This document shows positions 45,927 through 54,603 of a stretch of 64,000 nt of DNA, piece after piece. Under the pieces are notes generated by a model. It was given only the letters and a program-made list of their open reading frames with translations, did no database searches and was not told the origin of the DNA. Every line of letters begins with the position of its first letter. Position 1 is the stretch's first letter. This DNA comes from Bidens hawaiensis (Eukaryota; Streptophyta; Magnoliopsida; Asterales; Asteraceae), in NCBI GenBank assembly GCA_021521415.1, contig JAIQDT010003848.1, positions 186,001-250,000 on the forward strand, read 5' to 3'. Both the position numbers and the translations under genes were made by a program.

Positions 45927-46452
45927 TATTGAAAATAAGAATGATGCTTTGGGTATTTTCAAAAAGTTTAAACATGAAGTGAAGTTAGAGCGTTCGTTAA
46001 AGGCTAAAGATCTAAGAAGCGATCGAGGTGGAAAGTTTCTCAAAAAACTTTTCACTGAATATTGTGATCAAGAAGGAATAACAAGAATGTTTTTAGCTAC
46101 TTACTCTCCTCAACAAAACGGTGTTGTCGACAGACGAAACCGAACAGTCTTAAACAATAAGAAGTATGATGAAAGCTATGGACCTTCCATAAAACTTATG
46201 AGGAGAAACGATGAGACACTCGGTTTACGTGTTGAATCGGGTACCAACCAAATCATTGAAGACGGTAACCCCCTACGAAGCCTTGAAAGGCATAAAGCCC
46301 AATATAACACATATACGAGTGTGTGGGTGTTTAACGTACATGAACTGATGAAGATACCCATCGTCAACCTACAAAGATTAGATGACCGGAGCATGGAGGT
46401 TGTACATCTCGGAACTGAACCGGGATCAAAAGCTTATAGATTGTACGACTAA
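45927..46452 (+). pseudogene. Copia integrase, catalytic core continued
   Basis: Resumes with IENKNDALGIFKKFKHEV, then LRSDRGGKF with the second catalytic Asp, then PQQNGVVDRRNRT. The third catalytic residue is normally Glu (GVVERKNRT) and is Asp here, a change that usually abolishes strand transfer. The following part to 46452 (ending AYRLYD) fits the linker after integrase but has an internal replacement near residue 100 of the frame. Confidence 0.8.
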
Positions 46453-46864
46453 GCTCCAAATCGTATTTATGCCAGCAGGATGTCCATTTTGAAGAAAGTC
46501 AAAAGTTTGACTGGTCTTGACATACCAACTCGTTTAAAGTAGGAACCAGACACGAATGGGTTGAATTTATAATCGAGCCGGTCCAAGAAGAAGTTCAACA
46601 AGAAACTCCAGTAGGAAATGAAGCCCCAACAAGCGTTAATAAGCCTGAATTTGAAGACTAACCGGAAAAAAATCCCGAACCTGAGCTACGAAGAATTGGT
46701 CATCAATCGATCCCTCCCAAAAGGTTTGAAGATTATGTAATGTTAAGTGAAGAAGAATATTTTCTCCTAGATGAAGATCCTACTACCTTTGAAGAGGCTA
46801 AGAATACTAAAAAATGGCAAGAACAATGAGATCATAACTAGTCTCAATCGAACAAAACAAAACG
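46453..46864 (+). pseudogene. Integrase to reverse-transcriptase linker of the copia element
   Basis: Broken frames encode the acidic linker typical of copia: RDVHFEES-like words near 46470, then EVQQETPVGNEAP, then RRIGHQSIPPKRFEDYV (46694-46740) and FEEAKNTKKWQEQ. Stops at 46661 and 46827. Confidence 0.7.
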
Positions 46865-47596
46865 TTGGACTTATGTAACCTATCAAGGGGTCACAAGGCG
46901 ATTGGTTTGAAATGGGTGTTTAAAACCAAACGTGACGCAGTCGGGTCAATAACAAAGTACAAAGCAAGATTAGTCGCGAAGGGGTATTTGCAAGAGCATG
47001 GAATAGACTTTGATGAGGTGTTTTCCCTTGCGGCGAGAATGGAAACCGTACATTTGATTTTAGCAATTGCATCAAATTATGGTTGGTTAGTTTACCATTT
47101 GGACGTTGAATCGGTGTTCTTAAACGACGAACTGAAGGAAGAAGTGTACGTGAAGCAACCTGATGTTTTCGAAGTTCCAGGGAAACACGGTATGGGTTAT
47201 AACTTACGAAAGGCTTTGTACGGTCTTCTCCAATCCCCACAAGCTTGGGACGAAAAACTTGACAAAACGTTGAAAGGTTTGGATTTTATTCGATATACGA
47301 GAGAACCGGCGGTGTACAAGCGTAATACAAGAACATAGATTCTCATTGTTGGTGTATATGTCGATGATCTTATCGTGACCGGGTCGAGTCAAGATGAGAT
47401 TGAGAAATTCAAAGGTAAACTGAAGAACGAGTTCGAGATGCAAGATCTCGGAATGCTTTCTCACGATTTGGGCATTGAAGTAACACAAAAGAAACATGAG
47501 ATAAAGTTGAAACAAGAAGCTTATGCTAATAAAATTTTAATGAGAGCAATTTTAAGCGAGTGCAACCCGACTCTATTTTCTATGGAACATCGGTAA
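46865..47596 (+). pseudogene. Copia reverse transcriptase
   Basis: The first frame (46865-47338) has KWVFKTKRDAVG, KARLVAKGYLQEHGIDF, YHLDVESVFLND with the first catalytic Asp, LRKALYGLLQSPQAW. An in-frame TAG at 47336-47338 is followed at once by ILIVGVYVDDLIVTGSS, with intact YVDD, to 47596. The polymerase fold is therefore complete apart from single stops. It would copy the element RNA into DNA in virus-like particles. Confidence 0.88.
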
Positions 47597-48255
47597 CAAG
47601 TAACGAAAGATGAAGAAGGAGAATCCGTTGATGCAACCGAATATCAAGGAATAATCGGTAGCTTAAGGTATTTAACACACACTAGGCTCGATTTGAGTTA
47701 CTAAGTTGGAGTTGCTAGTAGGTTCATGCAAGAACAGAAACAATCCCATATGCAGATTCTGAAGTATATATTACGATACGTACAAGGCACGACTGGATAT
47801 GGTTTAACATATGGATGCAGTAATAGAGAGTTGGTTGGTTTTTGTGATAGTAGTTATGGTATGGGTCAAACGAATGGACGGGTTACCACCGGAATGACGT
47901 GTTATTATGGTGGTGCATTGATCTCATGGCTCTCACAAAAGAAATAAATTGTAGCCTTGTCGTCATGTGAATCTGAGTACATGGCAGCAACAACCGCGGC
48001 TTGTCAAGCTACATGGTTAAGTGCTTTGTTAATCGAGTTAACCATGCATCAAGAAAAGGTGGAGACGTTACATGTGGATAATGATTTGCCATAGATTTGA
48101 TGAAGAATATCGTGTTTCATGGGAGAAGTAAGTATATCAATATTAGATTTCATTTCATTCGATAAAGTATTGAACATGGTGAAGTCCAAGTTGAGCACAT
48201 TAGTGGAGAGAAACAAAATGCGGATATTTTAACAAAAGTGCCACGAAGTTAAAGT
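47597..48255 (+). pseudogene. Copia RNase H
   Basis: Frames read YQGIIGSLRYLTHTR, then LKYILRYVQGTTGYGL, then LVGFCDSSYG (catalytic Asp), GALISWLSQKK, a TAA at 47945, then VALSSCESEYMAATTAAC (catalytic Glu) and HVDN. After 48100 it reads KYINIRFHFIR and EHISGEKQNADILTK. The usual LP or SRG motifs are eroded. This finishes the polyprotein. Confidence 0.82.
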
Positions 48256-48310
48256 TATAAGAGATGAGGAAATTGCTCGGGATTGAAGATCTGAAAGGAA
48301 CCAATCAAGA

Positions 48311-48913
48311 TTAAGGGGGTGAATGATATATTTAATCCTGATTCGTTAACAAATAAAACCAAGTGGTGGCTACGTCGATCTCAATGGGAGGATAAGGAAG
48401 AGATCAAATCAAATATATTATTATTTAACTTTTATTTATTTAAAGTTTGTTTTTATCCCTCTGTATTACGGAGTTGTTTAAAATAATTCATTCTAGTATT
48501 TATATATGTTTTTTTATTTTACTTTTATTTTTTGTAAGAAATTTAATAATATACTTAGGATTTGATGATGAAAGGGTTTATCAAATAAATAAGACGTTAT
48601 AACCAGGTTCAAAAGCTATCTGGGTTTGATGAGACTCATGGCTCGCTAATTTTTTTACTATAAAATTGTTTATTAATTATAAGAAAATATCTTTTTTTTA
48701 ATCGGATGTTAACTTTTATTATATCCCTATTTTATAGGATTTTCATATCAAATATTTAGTGAGATTAATTTTTAATTTAATGAGATGTTATAATCCGTTT
48801 AAGCGCTATTTGGGTTTGGTGACACACATACCCGTGAATTCGGGTAAAAATACATGAGAAGTCTTCATTTACAAATAAAGCAATTTGATAGACTGGAAGA
48901 ATCTAGAGAGCAA

Positions 48914-48950
<37 letters not shown>

Positions 48951-49087
48951 TAAAGTTTGTTTTCTACTTCTAATCAAATTATGATTGTCAGGTCTATAAA
49001 TATGTTTGAGGTGTTTTTTTATAAGAAATAAGTTTTTGAAGTTCAATTAGAAGTAACACTACCTTCCATCAGATTTCATCTAACTAA
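48311..49087 (+). repeat. Polypurine tract and beginning of the 3' LTR of the copia element
   Basis: TTAAGGGGGTGAA (48311-48323) is a polypurine tract; the LTR would start TGATATATTTAATCC at 48324. The LTR's far end cannot be fixed because the 5' partner is missing. A diverged duplication lies inside (48588-48640 and 48785-48835, 'gttataa.cc.gtt...gggttt'). 48917-48944 is (TA)n. No gene is visible. Confidence 0.55.
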
Positions 49088-49836
49088 TCTATTAAAGCAA
49101 CACGATTTTGTTCATATGACATTTAACTAGGCACTTCACATAAGATGCCAAGTAGATGTCATGTCACTATATTTTATTATATTATGATCCATGACCCGTT
49201 TTTTCCTATTATAACCCATGACTCATAAGGCTTATAAAATTTTGAAAATATATTACTGTGTGATACGGGTTTCGAACATATGTCCTATGCTTCAAACCAA
49301 ATGTGCTTACCAACTTCACTAAAGTGGTAATTGTGTTTGACTTCTTGACTTATCATATATAAATTTGATTTCTCTTCAAATATAACATCCAAATTATATT
49401 TAATTATTACATTTTCATAATTCATAATATCACATTGTCTTCTCATATCTTTTTAACACAACCAGTTAATATTGTTCGTCGTTTCTCTTTTCATTTTAAA
49501 ATACAATATATTTTTATTTATTTTTCTTACAACAAAACCTTAGTCCTTGTAAATAGATATTTTAAATATGTGATAACATTTTGTTATAAATATCATTTTT
49601 ATATACACAAATATTTAATATAACAATATTGGTATGAATATTTTATTTTAAATAAATCAAATACCAAGATATCGTTTTTAACTTAAAATTATAGAGCATA
49701 ATATATATTAAAATTTTAATAAAAAAAGTCATAAATAAAAATTATTATATGAAATAATTGAATTTACATATTACATATACTAGTTTTTCATTTTTATTAA
49801 ATTTTATACCTTTATGGAGCACCTGCTCTAACCTAG
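49088..49836 (+). mobile_element. Short non-autonomous Helitron-like element
   Basis: Begins TCTATTAAAGCAACACG after an A and ends with the hairpin GAGCACCTGCTC (GAGCA with TGCTC), then TAACCTAG before T. TC at the 5' end, a hairpin plus CTAG at the 3' end and insertion between A and T are Helitron features. No target duplication is expected. The 749 bases have no gene; a 62-codon frame at 49435-49623 is AT-rich noise. Confidence 0.6.
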
Positions 49837-50996
49837 TTATATTATATATCATCACAATATATATAATATTCTTTTATATGATCACACTTCATTATCTCGT
49901 TGACCAAAAGCCATAACCCACTGGAGAAGAAGAGTTTCCGTTTCCGTGTTCACGATTCATGAAGACAACCTAGAGTAAATCCAATTAATCTCCGACATCT
50001 TCATTTCTGTTTTTCTTGTGCTGATATGAGTTGTGCCATTATGTTTAGTGTCTAACTTTCTTGCTTAATAAAATAAAATGCTTAGTTTATAACACAAGAA
50101 GATTGAGATATCGTGTGATCTTGTAGTAAACGATTTTAATTGCATCGAAGTATTTTAACAGCATACTTGTTGTCAAGAATTGCATTAAATGACTAAAATT
50201 TTAAAATAAAACACCAATAATTTGTTATGATTTTTCGTAAGAATGGAGAAAGCTAGACCGGAAAGAGTATGTTAGTAGATTGAATCACATGGTCATAAAT
50301 GACCCTATGACACCAGCTTAAAAATACAATGGGTTGGAAGTTTGAAAAAAAAACTATGAAAGCAGGTTGCAATACCAACTTGAAGAGTGAATGATTAATA
50401 CAATAATTTCTGATCTAAACTAAAATATCAGGAATAACGTTCAAACAATTTTTTTATCATATTTTATATAAATATATAAGTAAACAATTTTTTTACCCTA
50501 TTTCATACAATAAACAATTTTATTTTTTTTATCAAACTTCATACAATTTCTTTTTCAAACTTGGTGTTGGATCAATATTATCATTTAAAAAGATTGCTAA
50601 TAAGACTTTGACGTTTCATCATTGAAGATCCTAATTTTAGAATAAAGAAAATTTAAGGCATATATTCGTAATCAATTCCAATTTACACATAAATCTTAAA
50701 TCACTAATCAATTCCAATTTACACATAAACCATAAATCCCTATTAAATTCCAATTTCCAATTTTTATTATCCAAATCTCCAATAAACTATAATCAATCAA
50801 TCAATTGCCCATAAACAATTCCATATCAACAAATTATATAAACAAATAAAATTATACTTTTAGTTAAGAGTAGAAGAACAAGTCAAACCACCGAAGAGGA
50901 AGCATCGGCCGTCGGCTACTCGGCTATAGCATGGAGGTCTGGTGATCTGAGGAGGGCAACAATGCAGGTGGTGTCTGGTGCAACGCTGACTGTCAG
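49837..50996. other. AT-rich sequence without recognisable genes
   Basis: I see no coding domain. 50640-50780 has repeated phrases 'attccaatttacacataaa' and 'aaatccctat' (three loose units). 50880-50996 is more GC-rich and continues, after the MITE at 50997-51425, as the same sequence, judged by the shared 8-bp target site. Confidence 0.4.
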
Positions 50997-51425
50997 CAGG
51001 GGCGGATCTAGGTGTATGGGTGCGGGTTCACGGGAACCCACTGAGTTTTGGAATTTATATAAAACGTCCATATAAAATATGAGAGTGAACTCATAGATAA
51101 ATTATGAGTGAACCCACACATTAACTAGAATAGTGGTCTAGTGGTAAACAATGAGCCTTATAAATGTGAGATATCACGTTCGATTCCCTCTTTAAGCCAG
51201 TTTTTTTTAATTAAATGGTTTCTTCCGGTTTCTACTTTTATTTTAGTTATCATACTACTTAATTCCTATGCATTGATTAGGTTAGTGGGTCAGTGTTTTC
51301 TTCATGTTTTACTTGTGTTTTCTTCATGTTTTACCGTGGATATGGCCCGAACCTTCAAACTGACTTGAACCGTCAACAGACCCAAACTATGAACCCACTG
51401 GAAAAAAATCCTGGATCCGTCACTG
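50997..51425. mobile_element. hAT-type MITE with 8-bp target duplication and a tRNA-like segment
   Basis: Terminal inverted repeats CAGGGGCGGATCTAGG and, at the other end complemented, CAGTGACGGATCCAGG. Perfect 8-bp target duplication ACTGTCAG at 50989-50996 and 51426-51433. The ends match a widespread plant hAT MITE type. Inside, 51133-51195 reads 'gtggtctagtggtaaacaa' and 'cacgttcgattccc', good matches to Pol III A and B boxes of a tRNA. Confidence 0.85.
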
Positions 51426-51539
51426 ACTGTCAGGCTCGCTCTTTGACGTAGGGTATTTTCCAACTTCAAAATGAGTTTTATTATTATCTATATTACATTA
51501 TTATTATAATGCATATAGGCAACTCCCTGCTCTCTCTCT

Positions 51540-52080
51540 CTCTATCCTAAAACACCGTAATGTTTATTATCACCGGCGCTTATGCACTTCTCCGGCCCCG
51601 TTCTCTATTGCGTCCGACAATGTTTAATAATGCCAACGGACAGCCAATTGAATGCCAATAAATTTCGATTTTCCATTCAATCGTCAGACTCCTCTCTACT
51701 AAACCCTGGATCCAGATTCCATCAAACTCTGCTATGCGAAATCGTCTTTCGAGCTCCACCGCCTCCTTCGCATTTGTCGTAGGCTTTGCACACTCATGGT
51801 ACATATGCATTTGTAATTTCTATCAGATGCTTTTTGGTTTATGTGTTCAATTATTCATGTAATTAGAAAATTGATGGACCGAAGGATCTGCCTATTTAGG
51901 GTTGGTTTAATTCTTCTGCCTATTCTCAATCAAATCAATTTGATCTCCTTAATTTTGTATGATAATGATACTGTATCTTATTTCTTATTCTTTTAGAGGA
52001 ACTTACATGACAGGAAGTAGCTTAATTGGTGATGCCCAACGGATTACCTTTAAAAATCTCATCAGCTACTTTTTTGATCA
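51540..52080 (+). pseudogene. Possible captured exons of an unidentified gene
   Basis: 51528-51543 is (CT)n; 51582-51782 is a frame ending PPPPSHLS. 51997-52080 is bounded by a polypyrimidine-AG (ttcttttag) and by gtaagg and reads YMTGSSLIGDAQRITFKNLI, then SYFFD, in one frame. The exon-like look, directly upstream of the DDB1 and L11 fragments, suggests another host exon, but I do not recognise the protein. It could equally be chance. Confidence 0.35.
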
Positions 52081-52306
52081 GTAAGGGTTTAATAAGTTTA
52101 CCTGTAAGCTAGGCTTTGTTGATCTGGTAGTAAGTCTAAAAGGTTTAGAATTAAAACATTATGTCCAAGTGTTTTACTTCTAGCTATCATTTGTTTGATA
52201 CCGTAATATGCAGTTTGAAGCTATTTATGCTAAATCCACCTTTCTATTGAATTGAACTATATCATGATTCATGTTATTAAAGTTTCTACTCCATTGTTTG
52301 TTGCAG

Positions 52307-52517
52307 CTTATTAACTTATAAATCCCCACCCTGATGCAAAAGGTTTGTTTGGTCAAGTGCTAGAAAAGTAGATCCACTTGGGCCTTATTGTAGACTTTTG
52401 GGTGATTGACTTAAAGAGACAAGGTCAAGGACTCAAGCGCTGGTTGCTACTTGCTCAGGAGCATATAAAGACGGCTCCCTTTGCATTGTCATACATGAAA
52501 TTGGGATAAACGAACAG
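52307..52517 (+). pseudogene. DDB1: Exon fragment of DDB1 (UV-damaged DNA-binding protein 1)
   Basis: Flanked by an acceptor (tttgttgcag, 52297-52306) and a donor (CAG|gtatgc at 52517). The exon reads PDAKGLFGQVLEK, a stop, then HLGLIVDFWVIDLKRQGQG and, one frame over, VATCSGAYKDGSLCIV and EIGINEQ. In plant DDB1 these words occur in this order (PDAKG, LGPIVDF, VTCSGAYKDGSLRIV, GIGINEQ) within one of the WD-repeat propellers. DDB1 is the adaptor of CUL4 ubiquitin ligases. Only this one exon is found; it has at least two stops (52324 region and TAG after LEK) and a frameshift near 52435. It is a fragment next to unrelated L11 exons. Confidence 0.75.
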
Positions 52518-52751
52518 GTATGCGCCCTTCAATTCGCCTGAGCATCACAACTAATTAATTAACACCAATTCAATTAATATATATAGATGCTATGAAGAAC
52601 ATAATCATCGCAAACCAAAATCGAGCAATGGTGGTGATGATAATAATTGCAGGTTATGACTTATAATCACTTAATTCTTTTTCTGTTTAACTTTTTATTT
52701 ATAATTTGGAATTGATTTGATTCCAAGTAGGGTTTCGATCATTTCTTACAG

Positions 52752-53843
52752 CAACGTACGCTGTGGGGTCATTTGGAATCACGCGTAATGAAAACATTTC
52801 GTGATATATATTTGTTTGGGGAGACAAGGCAATTAAGCTTTTGGAGAGAGGGATGAAAGTCAAAGAATATGAGCCGCTGAGACGCAACTTCACTGACATG
52901 GGTTGCTTTGGATTGTGTATTCAGGAACATATCGATTTGTGTATCAAGTATGCCACCATTTCTTCCAGCTCATGATTCCTAACACTTCTTATTCACGTTG
53001 ATTCAAATATTCACAATTGTTTTATTTAATAAAAATTTGCCATGTCTTAATTTTACAAGCTTATCAGGGGTGGCAATTCCCCACAAGACACAACCTGAAC
53101 ACGATAACAAGATATACTGGTTTCAGGGTGCATTTTTTAACTCGTTTAAAATATGGGTCATGTTCAAGCAAACTTTTATAAACCCTTTTTCAACCCATCA
53201 ACCAGTTAACATGTTTTTACAACTTGATTATTACCTACCAAATTGTTTTTACATGTTTAGATAAATGACTTAAACGGGTTGTGTTCGGGTTACACGATGT
53301 TAAGTGTGTGCAAGTTAAAGTTAGTGTTTTTGACACGAATAAAGATACATGTGTTTGGGTAGAACCCGTTTTAAAAAATGTGTCATTTGGGTTGACATGT
53401 TAAAATGTTTAGGTAAACAGATGACCCACTAACTCGTTAATTTTATTTTGTACAACCGACTCAATCATCACATTTACAAGTTACAACTTCAATTTTACCC
53501 ACAAGCCCAACATGGTTTACAAGATTAACTATATATATCCGTGTCATATAAATAATTCACACTAGCATTTAAAATAAAAAAATAAAAATGACAGTCGTAT
53601 GTGGAAATTTGGTATCACTACCAAATTTCATAAAATTGGAACACATAATGAAAGTTTGATACTATTGGGTGATCTTTTCTCTGCTAAATAATTGTAAAAA
53701 TGTATATTTTTGGTGATTACAGGCGTGACCCGTCAACTGGTATCTACGGTATGGACTTCTTCGTTCTTGAACACCCAGAATACTGTGTGGGCCATGGGCA
53801 CAAATGCTAGGCTCGTGTTGGCATCCAACATAGAGCTACAAAG
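52752..53843 (+). pseudogene. RPL11: 60S ribosomal protein L11 (uL5) fragment, two exons with intron
   Basis: Exon 52752-52947 encodes YAVGSFGITRNENIS, a TGA, then [40 protein letters not shown]. Intron 52948-53722 (GTATGC...TTACAG) is removed in phase 2, and exon 53723-53843 continues RDPSTGIYGMDFFVLEHPEY, a TAG, then ARVGIQHRATK. The order and spacing match the middle of plant L11, which sits in the central protuberance of the large ribosomal subunit. The N-terminal third is missing, and a ~37-base tandem duplication (53820-53880) scrambles the end. The retained intron argues for a DNA-level copy, not a processed pseudogene. The intron carries a MITE-like stretch from 53068 (CAGGGGTGGCAATTCC). 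Confidence 0.87.
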
Positions 53844-53880
53844 TTGAGAAAATAGTGGCATCCAACATAGAGCTACAAAG

Positions 53881-54595
53881 TTAAAAAAGTAGTGGCTGCA
53901 GTTGTTATTGATGAGAGGGTCAGCTGATCTGTTACTATTGCTAACCAAGGTGCTATTGCAGTAAGGGTGGCAGCGGTTAAGATGGTTCAAAACTGAGTGC
54001 ATCAGCAGGGTGACAATGATGATCCAAGGAGGTGGTGCTGCCTGGAACCGCAATCAGGTGTTGACTGAGGACCAAATAGTCTCTCTTTGTGAGAATAAGT
54101 ATATGTGTATATCTAATATTATTCTATGTTGTTATTACCACTAATAGGCTTGTGAGGGCACTAAAGTGCATGTTTCTTTTTTGTATGAAATGAAAATGAT
54201 ATTTGGGGAAGGGTCTACACTATGCATTTAATGTTTGTGTCACTGGCTTTGTAACCAAAAGCAGTACCATTTTTTACTATGTAAAAATAACATTACAAAT
54301 AGTCCTTTTTAATTTTAAATATAGCTCATGACTTTTTTTTTTGTCTACTACACCGCATTTTGTATTTCATATAATAATACATTGTGTGCTTTTGTTATAA
54401 TGGAATACCTACAAATATGTGTTTCTAACTTGATGACCAGCGACAACGGTCAGTTTTTATCGATGTCGGTCGTATCACAAACCCGACTCAAGGGTCATTG
54501 TTTATTATTTTGATATCAGTTTGATAATTGGGCTTAAATGTATATGATGCATTTGGTTACTATACTAAAAATGTATACAAAATAACTGTATTGAT
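53881..54595 (+). other. Downstream part of the gene-fragment region
   Basis: No clear gene. 53885-54075 is moderately GC-rich and might belong to another captured exon, but I cannot assign it. 54120-54290 looks like a plant 3' untranslated region. Sequence 54596-54603 is the 8-bp target site CTTCCATG of the hAT element. Confidence 0.35.
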
Positions 54596-54603
54596 CTTCC
54601 ATG

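Larger units (their letters stand above)
43892..48323 (+). mobile_element. Ty1/copia element, 5' end missing, internally disrupted
   Basis: Plus-strand order gag (C-terminus), protease, integrase, reverse transcriptase, RNase H, purine tract and 3' LTR, the copia order. The 5' LTR, primer site and most of gag are lost at the junction with gypsy LTR A (43891/43892). An 814-base transposon sits in the integrase. Stops and frameshifts occur throughout, so the copy is dead, but the domains are still clear. Confidence 0.85.

Noticed and set aside
45622..45975. Minus-strand open frame of 117 codons
   Set aside because: It crosses the right border of the 814-base transposon into integrase sequence and has no domain, so it is not one gene.
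51133..51195. Functional tRNA gene
   Set aside because: A and B boxes are present, but I could not form a full cloverleaf by eye and it is within a MITE.
52752..53843. Functional L11 gene
   Set aside because: Two in-frame stops, missing N-terminal exons and a duplicated, scrambled end.
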